Shown here: piece by piece, positions 25,513 through 34,387 of the stretch
Numbering within the stretch: position 1 is the first letter of the stretch
Layout: every line of letters starts with the position of its first letter
Assembly: GCF_018127925.1 (NCBI RefSeq)
Contig: NZ_CP072348.1
Location: forward strand, 1,652,501-1,716,500
Origin: Prevotella melaninogenica
Lineage (GTDB): Bacteria > Bacteroidota > Bacteroidia > Bacteroidales > Bacteroidaceae
Length of the DNA: 64,000 nt
Direction: 5' to 3'
The notes under the pieces: model-generated
What the model was told of the DNA's origin: nothing
The model's input: the letters and a program-made list of their open reading frames with translations, nothing else
Databases searched by the model: none
Translations under genes and position numbers: made by a program

Positions 25513-26055
25513 TTCTGTGTTTTGATAAAAGTACTAACAAACCTTAAACACTTTCAAAGTATGCCTCATAGTCATCAGAGAGTGTATAGATGCTGTCCCT
25601 CTGCCCCATAATCTCTCGCAATTTCATCATCATCAACCATGCGGGAGAGTAATATTCGAGTTCAAGCTGATGCTGGATCTCCTTAGCCGACAGTACCTGC
25701 TTGATGGATGTCATCATGTGCGCAGTAGAGAACCAATCATACAGCGGTAGTTTGCTATGTTCCATAACGGTACCCTTTGTCAACGAGATTCTGTTGCCAC
25801 AGTTCTCACATTGAAAGGATTTCCTTCCAGGCAGCCATTTATACTTTGTAGCTCCACACTTAGGACACACAACACCTATTTCCTCTCGAACAGCTCTAAG
25901 GTAGTTCTCGCAGCTATCCTCATCAGGGAACATCTGGAAGAAGTCTTTCAATAACATAGGTCTCATATTTGTGACAAATATAATTGATTTTCAGATTTTT
26001 ACAATGGAGCTATATTGAAATTAACATACCTTAGTACTTTTATCAAAACACAGAA
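25513..26055 (-). mobile_element. Internally deleted IS1595-type element
   Basis: A 543-bp element with perfect terminal inverted repeats (TTCTGTGTTTTGATAAAAGT at each end) and an exact 8-bp target duplication GTAGATTT (25505-25512 and 26056-26063). Compared with the full copy at 55664-56839 it lacks about 630 bp of the transposase gene, with no base change to either end. It should be mobilisable in trans by the intact copy. Confidence 0.9.
25544..25966 (-). pseudogene. Truncated IS1595 transposase
   Basis: A 140-residue remnant. It keeps the N-terminal zinc-ribbon (CPKCGATKYKW...CENCGNR) and helix region up to RDSIYTLSD, then jumps in frame to the last residues YEAYFESV of the full protein. 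The DDE catalytic domain is gone. Because the deletion preserves the frame and stop, a DNA-binding fragment could still be made and might compete with the full transposase at the inverted repeats. Confidence 0.88.
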
Positions 26056-26106
26056 GTAGATTTTGAAAGGGTAATCTTTGATTGTATTTTCTTTATCATT
26101 CATCTT

Positions 26107-26241
26107 TTAACACCGAATACTACTAATCATCACCACCCAACATTCACCACCCACCACCCAATATTTACTAATCATCACCACCCAACATTCACCACCCACC
26201 ACCCAATATTCACCACCCATCACCCATCATCTATCACCCAA
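26107..26241. repeat. CACCACCC-type degenerate repeats
   Basis: Two copies of TACTAATCATCACCACCCAA (26121 and 26166, 45 bp apart), then further CACCACCC and CATCACCC words. It is the complement of the GGGTG-type repeats elsewhere in the window. It fills the gap before metK. Confidence 0.7.
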
Positions 26242-26289
26242 TAATGTATAAATCTTACTTATTTATTTTGTTATCCCGCTAAGTTGCAG

Positions 26290-26297
26290 TAACTTTG
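26290..26297 (+). promoter_or_regulatory. Promoter of metK
   Basis: TAACTTTG with an upstream TTTTG near 26265-26269, 55 bp before the start codon. Confidence 0.65.
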
Positions 26298-26351
26298 CAT
26301 TCTTAAACAGAGAGTTAGTAATAAATACAAACATAAAAAGTAGATAAATAT

Positions 26352-27644
26352 ATGGCATATTTGTTTTCATCGGAATCAGTATCTGAGGGACACCCAGATA
26401 AGGTTGCCGATCAGATAAGCGACGCATTGCTCGACCAGTTCTTGGCATATGATGAGGATGCACGTTGCGCTATAGAAACCTTTAATACTACAGGTCAGGT
26501 AGTGATTATGGGTGAGGTAAGGTCTAAGGAATATGTTGACCTTCAGACAATTGCTCGTAGGACAATTAACAAAATCGGTTATACAAAGGCTGAGTATCAG
26601 TTTGATGGCAATAGCTGCGGTGTTCTTTCTGCTATTCATGAGCAGAGTGATGATATCAATCGTGGTGTTGACAATGGTGATGCTGAGAACCAGGGAGCTG
26701 GTGATCAGGGTATGATGTTTGGTTATGCATGTAACGAGACAGACAATTATATGCCTGTGACACTCGACTTGGCACACCTCCTTATGACCACATTGGCTGA
26801 CATCCGCAAGGAAGGTAAGCAGATGACTTATCTCCGTCCAGACTCAAAGAGTCAGGTGACAGTGGAGTATAGCGATGACAATATCCCACAGCGAATTGAC
26901 ACTATCGTTGTTTCAACACAACACGACGACTTTATCAAGTCTGCTGACGACTCACGTGAGGCACAGTTGAAGGCTGATAAAGAGATGGTAGAGCAGATTC
27001 ATAAGGATGTACTTGAAATCCTTATGCCACGTGTAAAGGCACAGATAACATCGGAGAAAGTACTTGCCTTGTTCAACGACAATATCAAGTATCTTGTCAA
27101 TCCAACGGGTAAGTTTGTGATTGGTGGTCCTCATGGTGATACAGGTTTGACTGGTCGTAAGATTATTGTTGATACTTACGGTGGTAAAGGCGGTCATGGT
27201 GGTGGTGCCTTCTCTGGTAAGGATTCAAGTAAGGTAGACCGTTCTGCAGCCTATGCTACACGCTATATTGCAAAGAATATGGTGGCAGCTGGTGTGAGTG
27301 ATGAGATTCTCGTACAGTTGGCTTATGCTATTGGTGTTGCTGAGCCTGTTAGTGTTTATGTAAATACCTACGGTCGTTCACATGTGAAGGCTACTGATGG
27401 TGAGATTGCAGAGATGGTGAAGAAGCTGTTCGATCTTCGTCCAAAGGCGATTGAGAAGACACTGAAGCTCCGTCAGCCAATGTATCTGGAGACAGCTGCT
27501 TATGGTCATATGGGGCGTCAGAATGAGGTTGTTAAGAAGACCTTCGAAAGCCGTTATCATGAGAAAAAGACAGTTGATATTGAACTTTTCACTTGGGAAA
27601 AGCTCGATCGAGTAGAGGATATTAAAAAGACATTCGGACTCTAA
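26352..27644 (+). CDS. metK: S-adenosylmethionine synthetase
   Basis: A 430-residue cytosolic enzyme making SAM from methionine and ATP. It has the N-terminal [19 protein letters not shown] motif, [12 protein letters not shown] (near 116-127), and the glycine-rich [22 protein letters not shown] loop (near 280-300). This is the slightly long Bacteroidetes form. It is the first gene of a co-directional housekeeping block and is followed within 6 bp by the DUF4271 gene. Confidence 0.97.
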   Translation: MAYLFSSESVSEGHPDKVADQISDALLDQFLAYDEDARCAIETFNTTGQVVIMGEVRSKEYVDLQTIARRTINKIGYTKAEYQFDGNSCGVLSAIHEQSDDINRGVDNGDAENQGAGDQGMMFGYACNETDNYMPVTLDLAHLLMTTLADIRKEGKQMTYLRPDSKSQVTVEYSDDNIPQRIDTIVVSTQHDDFIKSADDSREAQLKADKEMVEQIHKDVLEILMPRVKAQITSEKVLALFNDNIKYLVNPTGKFVIGGPHGDTGLTGRKIIVDTYGGKGGHGGGAFSGKDSSKVDRSAAYATRYIAKNMVAAGVSDEILVQLAYAIGVAEPVSVYVNTYGRSHVKATDGEIAEMVKKLFDLRPKAIEKTLKLRQPMYLETAAYGHMGRQNEVVKKTFESRYHEKKTVDIELFTWEKLDRVEDIKKTFGL

Positions 27645-27650
27645 TAGATA

Positions 27651-28583
27651 ATGCCGACAACTGATTCCATTGTTCGCCCTTCTCTATTGCTAAAGTCAAC
27701 ATTGGCAGCAGGGAAGAAGGCGAATGTCGATTCTGAGGGTAAGGCGGGTCAGAAAACTGACTCGTCTATCTTGTTACGCCCTAAAAAACAGAAGAAGTTT
27801 CAGCTGACGGACTTCAAATTTGCAGAAGAAGGCTACTTTAAAGGGAATAAGTTTTTCAAGTTAGAACGAGGAAACAATCATGCTGATGGAGTTTCGGGCG
27901 TTCTTGCTCCTTATGCTGTAAGCAATGATAATGTTATTGCAGCAATGCTCTTAGGTTGTTTTGTGATGGCGATGGTGGCGTTTTCTCTATCGAGAAATTT
28001 CATAGAACGACAGATAAAGAGTTTCTTTCGTGTAAGTCGTAGTAAGGAGTTGGCTATTGAAACGAATGAAGAGATGCGCTTTCAGACTATTTTGATAGCA
28101 CAAACCTCTTTGTTAGGGAGTATTCTCTATTATTTCTTTGCGCAAGATTTAGGGGGTGGTAGGCTTTCGAATGATACACAACTTGGAGCGATAGGATGCT
28201 TTTTTGGTGTGTTTGTCGCTTATTTCCTATTCAAGTATCTGGTCTATGGATTCGTAAACTGGGTGTTCTTTGATAGGAAAAATAATGGACAATGGAGGCG
28301 AACACAGGTGTTCCTTTCCTCCTTGGAAGGAGTCTTATTATTCCCGATAGTACTCTTGCTGGTTTACTTCTCTTTGTCACTTCATGCAGCATTGATTTAT
28401 ACACTAATTGTTATGTTATGCGTCAAAATGCTTGCTTTTTATAAGAGTTACAGTATCTTTTTTAAGAGAATGGGTGCCAGTCTGCAAATAATTTTGTACT
28501 TTTGTGCGCTCGAATTGATGCCGTTGATGGTATTGTGGGGCGTTTTGTTCATTACAGATAACTATTTGATAATAAACTTTTAG
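27651..28583 (+). CDS. DUF4271 membrane protein
   Basis: A 310-residue protein: a polar N-terminal 90 residues, then about six hydrophobic spans (VIAAMLLGCFVMAMVAFSL near 100, and five more to the end). It sits directly upstream of hemD, as DUF4271 genes do in other Bacteroidales, and starts 6 bp after metK. The role is unknown; an envelope function is inferred from topology alone. Confidence 0.8.
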   Translation: MPTTDSIVRPSLLLKSTLAAGKKANVDSEGKAGQKTDSSILLRPKKQKKFQLTDFKFAEEGYFKGNKFFKLERGNNHADGVSGVLAPYAVSNDNVIAAMLLGCFVMAMVAFSLSRNFIERQIKSFFRVSRSKELAIETNEEMRFQTILIAQTSLLGSILYYFFAQDLGGGRLSNDTQLGAIGCFFGVFVAYFLFKYLVYGFVNWVFFDRKNNGQWRRTQVFLSSLEGVLLFPIVLLLVYFSLSLHAALIYTLIVMLCVKMLAFYKSYSIFFKRMGASLQIILYFCALELMPLMVLWGVLFITDNYLIINF

Positions 28584-28589
28584 GACACG

Positions 28590-29345
28590 ATGATAAAAAA
28601 GATCTTGGTTTCACAGCCAAAGCCGTCAAGCGAAAAGTCGCCATATTACGACATAGCGGAAGACTTGGGAGTGGAACTGGTTTTCAGACCATTTTTTAAA
28701 GTGGAAGGACTCTCAGCGAAAGAGTTCCGTCAGCAGAAGATAAACCTGTTGGATTATACCGCTGTGGTATTTACTTCTCGTCATGCTGTAGACAATTATT
28801 TTAATCTCGCTAAGGAAATGCGTGTCACTATCCCAGAGGATATGAAGTATTTCTGTGTGATTGAAACGATTGCTCTTTATATCCAGAAGTATGTTCAGTA
28901 CCGCAAACGTAAGGTGTTCTTTGGTAATACGGGAAAGATTGATAGTCTTATCCCTACAATGACTAAGCATAAGACTGAGAAGTACCTTGTTCCGCAGAGT
29001 TCTGTACATACGGAGGCTCTGAGCGAGTTATTGGATGCAAATAAGCTCAAGCACAAGGAATGTGTTATGTATCGTACGGTGAGCAATGGCTTAACTGAGG
29101 AAGAAGTTAAGAACTTTGATTATGATATGCTTGTCTTCTTTAGCCCAACAGGAGTAAAGGCTCTGAAAGAGAATATCCCTAACTTTGAGCAGGGAGACAT
29201 CAAGATAGCTGCCTTTGGTCCTGCTACAGCGAAGGAAGTAGAGGCACAGGGTCTGAGACTTGACCTTCAAGCACCTTCTAAGGAGTATCCTTCTATGACT
29301 GGTGCGTTGCGTGCTTTCTTGGAAAAAGAGAAGAATAATAAATAA
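28590..29345 (+). CDS. hemD: Uroporphyrinogen-III synthase
   Basis: A 251-residue protein with the two-lobed HemD pattern: ILVSQPKPSSEKSPYYDIAE at the start, VVFTSRHAVDNYF near 55, LVPQSSVHTEALSELL near 135, FFSPTGVKALKEN near 180, and AAFGPATAKEVEAQGLRLD near 205. It would cyclise hydroxymethylbilane for tetrapyrrole synthesis. HemD sequences diverge strongly, so the call rests on these motifs plus the conserved gene order. Confidence 0.82.
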   Translation: MIKKILVSQPKPSSEKSPYYDIAEDLGVELVFRPFFKVEGLSAKEFRQQKINLLDYTAVVFTSRHAVDNYFNLAKEMRVTIPEDMKYFCVIETIALYIQKYVQYRKRKVFFGNTGKIDSLIPTMTKHKTEKYLVPQSSVHTEALSELLDANKLKHKECVMYRTVSNGLTEEEVKNFDYDMLVFFSPTGVKALKENIPNFEQGDIKIAAFGPATAKEVEAQGLRLDLQAPSKEYPSMTGALRAFLEKEKNNK

Positions 29346-29429
29346 TATAACGGCTTCTGCCTCATCTGAAAGGATGGGGAAGGAGCCGACATCAGTACCG
29401 GACATACGGTAAATAAAGGCTGATAAGGA

Positions 29430-29855
29430 ATGGAAAAACATGATGAAAGACTAAGAAAAGGAGAACGTCTATGTAGCAAGAAGCTCATAGATACGCTCTT
29501 TGGAACTGGTGGAAGTCATGCGATGACAGCATTCCCTTTGAAGGCTGTTTACAGACTAATTGACTGTAAGTCGGAGACTTCAGTACCAGAAGAAACGGTC
29601 ATGGAGTCGAATGTACAGGTGTTAGTCAGTGTTCCGAAGAAGCATTTCAAACGTGCCGTAAAGCGCAATAGAGTTAAACGGCAGGTGCGTGAGGCTTATC
29701 GTAAGCACAAGAGTTTTGTCACGCTCCGTGTGAACGAACAAACAGATAAGCAGTTGTTGATAGCTTTTATATGGCTTTCAAACGAATTGATAGATTCTGT
29801 TACAATTGAACAGCGGGTCTGTAACCTGCTTCAAAGAATAGGAGAACGGATATGA
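29430..29855 (+). CDS. rnpA: Ribonuclease P protein component
   Basis: A 141-residue basic protein that assists the RNase P RNA in trimming tRNA 5' ends. It has [18 protein letters not shown] at the start and the RNR box [20 protein letters not shown] near 70-90. Its stop overlaps the start of yidD by four bases, indicating translational coupling. The 3' half is slightly extended compared with typical members. Confidence 0.9.
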   Translation: MEKHDERLRKGERLCSKKLIDTLFGTGGSHAMTAFPLKAVYRLIDCKSETSVPEETVMESNVQVLVSVPKKHFKRAVKRNRVKRQVREAYRKHKSFVTLRVNEQTDKQLLIAFIWLSNELIDSVTIEQRVCNLLQRIGERI

Positions 29856-30154
29856 TGGATGAGAAGGAGAGAAACGAGAGTATGCCACGTGAGCAGCAGT
29901 CTCATAATGTTTTTGCTAAGCTATGGCGTCTTTTTACACGTGTCTTATCATGGCTGTTGCTACTTCCGATACTCTTTTATCGCCAGTTCATATCTCCTTT
30001 TACGCCACCTTCTTGTCGCTTCACTCCTTCTTGTTCGGAGTATGGTCGACAAGCTATCCTAAAGCATGGACCTTTTAAGGGTTTGGCACTCACAATTTGG
30101 CGTATATTAAGATGTAATCCGTGGGGTGGTAGTGGCTATGACCCAGTACCCTAA
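29852..30154 (+). CDS. yidD: Membrane protein insertion efficiency factor YidD
   Basis: A 100-residue protein with the family core [20 protein letters not shown] followed by the Cys-rich end [16 protein letters not shown]. It has an N-terminal amphipathic or membrane segment ([11 protein letters not shown]). It overlaps rnpA (ATGA), the usual arrangement; it is thought to help YidC-dependent membrane insertion. Confidence 0.92.
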   Translation: MMDEKERNESMPREQQSHNVFAKLWRLFTRVLSWLLLLPILFYRQFISPFTPPSCRFTPSCSEYGRQAILKHGPFKGLALTIWRILRCNPWGGSGYDPVP

Positions 30155-30259
30155 CGATGCTCACAATAGAATATTAATACAGAGTTGAGGCTTATGAAGA
30201 TAGGGCAGAACGCTTTTAAAGTCTTCAATCCCTTGACTCCTTAAAGTATAAAGATTTAG

Positions 30260-31558
30260 ATGAAGAACTTTGTAGAAGAACTCCGTTGGCGTGGTATGCT
30301 GGCTCAAATGATGCCAGGTACTGAGGAAATGCTTCAGAAAGAGATGGTTTCAGCTTACTTGGGTACTGACCCAACAGCTGACTCATTGCACATCGGTCAC
30401 CTTTGTGGTATCATGATGTTGCGTCATTTGCAGCGTTGTGGACACAAACCTTACCTCCTCGTGGGTGGTGCTACGGGTATGATTGGTGACCCTTCTGGTA
30501 AGAGTCAGGAGCGTAACCTCCTTGATACAGAAACACTTTACCATAACCAGGAGGCTATCAAGAAGCAGGTAAGTAAGTTCCTTGACTTCGATGGCAACGA
30601 GCCAAACAAGGCTGAGATGGTTAATAACTATGACTGGATGAAGGACTTCACCTTCCTTGACTTCGCTCGATTGGTTGGTAAGCACATCACTGTTAACTAC
30701 ATGATGGCTAAGGATAGTGTGAAGAAGCGCTTGAGTGGCGAGAGTCGCGATGGACTTAGCTTTACTGAGTTCACCTATCAGCTTCTGCAGGGTTACGACT
30801 TCCTCTATCTTTTTGAGAAGTTTGGTGTTAAGTTGCAGCTGGGTGGTAATGACCAGTGGGGTAATATGACTACTGGTACAGAGCTTATCCGTCGTACTTT
30901 AGGTAACGAAACTGAGACATATTGCCTTACTTGTCCACTGATAACAAAGGCAGATGGTAAGAAGTTTGGTAAGACTGAAAGCGGTAATATCTGGCTCGAT
31001 CGTAACCGTACAACACCATATGCCTTCTATCAGTTCTGGTTGAATGTTAGTGATGATGATGCCGAGAAGTATATCAAGATCTTCACCTCTTTGGAGAAGG
31101 ATGTCATCGACAACCTCATCGAAGAACATCGTCAAGACCCAGGTCGTCGTACGCTTCAGTACCGTCTTGCAGAGGAAGTTACCCGTATGGTTCACTCTCA
31201 GGAGGACCTCGATATGGCGATAGCAGCCTCTAACATCCTCTTTGGTAAGAGTACAAAGGAGAACTTGTTGCAGTTAGACGAGCAGACCTTTGCTGACGTT
31301 TTCAAGGATGTACCACATTATGAGGTATCAAAGGATGTGCTTGGACAGCCTGCAGTTGATGTCTTCAATCAGGAAGGTATGCAGATATTCCCAAGCAAGA
31401 GTGAGATGCGTAAGCTCGTTAAGGGCGGTGGCGTAGCGCTCAACAAGGAAAAACTTGCAGCTTTTGACCAGCCAGTAACAGCCGAGGATCTTATCGATGG
31501 TAAGTATCTCCTCGTACAGAAGGGTAAGAAGAACTACTCTTTGATTATTGTAAAATAA
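30260..31558 (+). CDS. tyrS: Tyrosyl-tRNA synthetase
   Basis: A 432-residue class I synthetase. It has the HIGH-type motif SLHIGHLCG (near 41), the Tyr-binding [24 protein letters not shown] segment, the KMSKS-equivalent KFGKTESG (near 235), and a C-terminal S4-like RNA-binding domain ([18 protein letters not shown]). Optimised codons fit strong expression. A terminator follows. Confidence 0.97.
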   Translation: MKNFVEELRWRGMLAQMMPGTEEMLQKEMVSAYLGTDPTADSLHIGHLCGIMMLRHLQRCGHKPYLLVGGATGMIGDPSGKSQERNLLDTETLYHNQEAIKKQVSKFLDFDGNEPNKAEMVNNYDWMKDFTFLDFARLVGKHITVNYMMAKDSVKKRLSGESRDGLSFTEFTYQLLQGYDFLYLFEKFGVKLQLGGNDQWGNMTTGTELIRRTLGNETETYCLTCPLITKADGKKFGKTESGNIWLDRNRTTPYAFYQFWLNVSDDDAEKYIKIFTSLEKDVIDNLIEEHRQDPGRRTLQYRLAEEVTRMVHSQEDLDMAIAASNILFGKSTKENLLQLDEQTFADVFKDVPHYEVSKDVLGQPAVDVFNQEGMQIFPSKSEMRKLVKGGGVALNKEKLAAFDQPVTAEDLIDGKYLLVQKGKKNYSLIIVK

Positions 31559-31587
31559 GTATCTACGAACTATAATACATAACTATG

Positions 31588-31628
31588 AAAAGCCTTACTA
31601 CGTCCATTGTGGCGTTGCAAGGCTTTTT
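31588..31628 (+). terminator. terminator after tyrS
   Basis: The stem AAAAGCCTT / AAGGCTTTTT lies 30 bp after the stop codon. Confidence 0.8.
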
Positions 31629-31685
31629 AATTAACCACTCCCCTTGAATTCCTACATAATATTCATGGGGCTAAAAAGATTCATT

Positions 31686-32936
31686 ATGAAGAAAATCTTC
31701 CTATTTTTACAGCTGGCAATGCTTGTTTTTTTTGCCTCTTGTAGCGGTGAAGACCCAGACCCAACACCCCAACCATCCACTGAGGTAGAGAATACTATCT
31801 TTGTTTATATGCCATGGTCGGGTGTTAATGATATCGAATCAGGACTTTACGGATTCTTTTTAACTAACATAGAGGATATAAAGAGTGCAATTGTTGGTCA
31901 GGGTGGACTTGGCAACAAGAGACTTATGATATTTATCTCTACGAAGGTGAATAAGGGTGCTTTGATTAATGTTAAGTATCAGAATGGACGCTGTGTAGAC
32001 GATACCGTTGCCATCTATAACAACACATTGTCAGGCTTAAAACTGAATTCAGCAGAGTGGATAACAACCCTCTTGAAGCGTGTTAAGCAGGAAGCACCAG
32101 CTAAGCATTACTCAATGATAGTCGGTTGTCATGGTATGGGATGGATACCTGCCAAGCCAAGTACACGCCGTGCTCGCTTTGCAGCTTCTCCTTTCGGACT
32201 TGATAGAGATGCAGGTATGGCAGGACCTCCAACGCGTTGGTTGGGTGGTGATGCTTATCAGACTGATATCTCAGCCTTTGATAAGGGTATTGAAGATTCA
32301 GGTATAGGTAAGTTCCAGTACATTCTCTTCGACGATTGTAATATGACAGGTATTGAAGTTGCTTACGAACTCCGTAATGCAACAAATCATATTATTGGAA
32401 GCCCTACAGAGATTATGGCATACGGTATGCCTTATAAGCTCTTGTGGAGTGAACTGTCAAAGGTGAATCCAAACTATAGAAGTATCTGTAACACCTTCAT
32501 AAACTTCTATAGCAATTATACGTATAACGGCTCTCCTTATCCTTATGGTACCATCAGTGTAATTGATTGTTCGCAGGTTGAGGGTATGGTAAACCTCATG
32601 AAGGAGGTTAACGCATCTGCTTCTCTCTCTCCATTTGTGGAAAGTAACCTCCAGAGTATGGATGGTTACACCCCTTCAATATTTTATGATATGGGAGATT
32701 ATGGGCGTACTATATTACAGAATACCCCACTTTTATTGGCGAGATTCAATCAGCAACTCAACCTCCTTGTTCCTGAGAAGGGTAATACAACATCATATTA
32801 TACCGCTGTTCGCAGTCGTAGTGGAGATGTACTGCCTATCCGAACTTATTCAGGTATAACCATCTCCGACCCTTCTTCAAATCCAGAGGTAACCCGTTCT
32901 TTAAACAAGAACCTTTATTATAAGACTACCCATTAG
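31686..32936 (+). CDS. Clostripain-family (C11) cysteine protease, lipoprotein
   Basis: A 416-residue protein from the preferred start MKKIFLFLQLAMLVFFASCS, a lipoprotein signal with lipobox FASC followed by acidic GEDPDPTP; an in-frame ATG 14 codons upstream is less likely. The catalytic pair is His in MIVGCHGMGW (near 140) and Cys in ILFDDCNMTGIEVAYELR (near 220), the C11 pattern. Such enzymes cleave after Arg or Lys and are surface or periplasmic in Bacteroidales. It is a single-gene unit between two terminators. Confidence 0.88.
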   Translation: MKKIFLFLQLAMLVFFASCSGEDPDPTPQPSTEVENTIFVYMPWSGVNDIESGLYGFFLTNIEDIKSAIVGQGGLGNKRLMIFISTKVNKGALINVKYQNGRCVDDTVAIYNNTLSGLKLNSAEWITTLLKRVKQEAPAKHYSMIVGCHGMGWIPAKPSTRRARFAASPFGLDRDAGMAGPPTRWLGGDAYQTDISAFDKGIEDSGIGKFQYILFDDCNMTGIEVAYELRNATNHIIGSPTEIMAYGMPYKLLWSELSKVNPNYRSICNTFINFYSNYTYNGSPYPYGTISVIDCSQVEGMVNLMKEVNASASLSPFVESNLQSMDGYTPSIFYDMGDYGRTILQNTPLLLARFNQQLNLLVPEKGNTTSYYTAVRSRSGDVLPIRTYSGITISDPSSNPEVTRSLNKNLYYKTTH

Positions 32937-32954
32937 GATTAAAAGACAAACATA

Positions 32955-33003
32955 AAAATAGCATCTATAGAAACTCTTAGCTTTCTATAGATGCTATTCT
33001 TTT
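32955..33003 (+). terminator. terminator after clostripain gene
   Basis: A 15-bp stem AATAGCATCTATAGA / TCTATAGATGCTATT is followed by CTTTT. Confidence 0.85.
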
Positions 33004-33109
33004 AATTCCTAATGGATGCATTCAGACCACAACACGCATTATTCTTTTTATCTGGCAGCAATAAAAATATATCTTTTCCCATTCAGCCTCACCTAAAAGA
33101 ACTTTTTAC

Positions 33110-33311
33110 CAAAAAGCTTAAGAGCTTTTTGTTGAAAGCTTAGGAGCTTTTTATTGAAAGCTTAGGAGCTTTTTATTGAAAGCTTAGGAGTTTTATAATT
33201 CTGCCTAAAAGAAGCACAGAAAATTCTTCGCGAAGAAAACTAAAATTCTTCGCGAAGAAAATCGAAATTGTTCGCGAACATTTTTCAGATTGTTCGCGAA
33301 CAATTTTTTGT
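33110..33311. repeat. Composite 22-bp palindromic array (AGCT then TTCGCGAA)
   Basis: AGCT..AGCT palindromes are centred near 33120, 33142, 33164 and 33186. After one degenerate step at 33208, the palindrome changes to TTCGCGAA, centred near 33230, 33252, 33274 and 33296. All centres fit one 22-bp ladder across the change of sequence. It lies between convergent genes (clostripain and HU-like). No coding potential. Confidence 0.92.
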
Positions 33312-33341
33312 TTGTCTTAGCAGAATCTCTGAACGCGCTTA

Positions 33342-33812
33342 TCAGCCCTCTGCAGTTGGACCTGAATGTTCGGTTTCTGCTGCTTTCTTCTTTCCGTTTT
33401 TCTCCTTCTTCGCCTTCGGTTCCACCTGCTCATATGTGACATCATTCAGTGTGAAATACTTCGCAGAGGCAAGGAGCTTCACAACTGGTTTCTCAATATG
33501 CTGTTGGGCACGGAACTGCTCAACACGCTCTACCGCCTTGCTCTTAAACGAAGGTGTCAATGTGCCCATGTCGCCAAACTCCACGATGTCGCCATTGGCT
33601 ACGATGTCACGAGCGGTTTCGCTAGCAAGGTTGAGCACTGCTGCCACTTCCTGAGCATTAAAGGTTGTTGACTTAGCAATACGTGCGCAGAAATTACGAA
33701 AGTCTACACGTTGCCTACCCGTCGGGCGCGCTACGATAACAGTCTTTCCAGCCTGCTTACCGATGTTTAACTTCTGTTCTCTCAAGAAAAATTGAATAGG
33801 TTTGTTAGCCAT
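33342..33812 (-). CDS. HU-like DNA-binding protein, long form
   Basis: A 156-residue protein from MANKPIQFFLREQKLNIGKQ; the open frame has a further ATG 39 bp upstream. Residues 40-115 follow the HU/IHF fold (RIAKSTTFNAQEVAAVLNLA, IVEFGDMGTLTPSF). The C-terminal 30 residues are Lys/Glu/Ala-rich (PKAKKEKNGKKKAAE), like a DNA-contacting tail. It probably acts as a nucleoid protein. Its stop codon is 31 bp from the composite 22-bp array. Confidence 0.8.
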   Translation of the reverse strand: MANKPIQFFLREQKLNIGKQAGKTVIVARPTGRQRVDFRNFCARIAKSTTFNAQEVAAVLNLASETARDIVANGDIVEFGDMGTLTPSFKSKAVERVEQFRAQQHIEKPVVKLLASAKYFTLNDVTYEQVEPKAKKEKNGKKKAAETEHSGPTAEG

Positions 33813-33912
33813 ATTATCATTAAGGCGGTCTCTGTTTGTTAACCTCCGCAAGCCAGAGACCTTAAACTCGCGGAGGGGTGATAAATTATATTATATGTTT
33901 GATATTACTTTT

Positions 33913-34188
33913 CTAATAATGTATAAAAGGGCGAACACAGTATGAATAACCAAAATAATACACTGGTGATACTCTATCATGTGGCATCAATCTATCTTTA
34001 TCCATAAGATCTAATCCATATGCGTTGGGTCTGAGCGGGCCCAATAAGTCTGACCAATAGAATAAAGTTGTAAAGCGTAGAATTGATTAGCACTACTTTC
34101 TGAAGAGGACAGATAGTAGGAAACTCTCATAGCGTTGAGACCACTACTAGTGATAACGTGAGTTCGATATAAGAAAGTTGTTTTAAAA
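33913..34188 (-). pseudogene. C-terminal remnant of a fimbrillin-like gene, frameshifted
   Basis: Reading the minus strand gives SYYLSSSESSANQFYALQLY and on to GQTYWARSDP. A one-base shift at the CCC run (34026-34028) continues as AYGLDLMDKDRL and ends YSYCVRPFIHY-stop at 33913. This mirrors the end of the intact fimbrillin-type protein next door (YWTSSEYYYDD...HVRSFITY). Nothing of the N-terminal two thirds remains. It is a dead paralogue located just downstream of the intact gene on the same strand. Confidence 0.65.
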
Positions 34189-34259
34189 GTTGTAGGAGTG
34201 AATATTTTTCGTACCTTTATACTTGTAAACCAAAGAGTTACAAATAAACACCCACTCCT

Positions 34260-34316
34260 ATGACTGATACAAATTTAATAGAAATATTCTGTATATTCGA
34301 CGATTTTTGCAAGTAT
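34260..34316 (+). pseudogene. N-terminal fragment of an IS982-like transposase
   Basis: An ATG at 34260 opens a frame reading MTDTNLIEIFCIFDDFCKY, the usual opening of IS982-type transposases in Bacteroidales (recalled). After this the similarity ends. A short inverted pair (GTAGGAGTG near 34191 and CACTCCTA near 34252) lies upstream. It is a decayed left end of an IS between the fimbrillin remnant and the intact fimbrillin gene. Confidence 0.5.
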
Positions 34317-34387
34317 GATACTACTTGTTGCTCAACACGTCATGACGTGTCCTCATGCACGATAGTCCTTTTCGCACCGTAGTGTTA

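Noticed and set aside
25360-25540. Direct promoter for a second Fic gene at the orphan operator
   Set aside because: The -7 box has decayed and the IS1595 remnant follows; no Fic reading frame is present.
26056-26351. SAM riboswitch upstream of metK
   Set aside because: The region is filled with CACCACCC-type repeats and a plain promoter; no SAM-aptamer-like paired elements could be traced.
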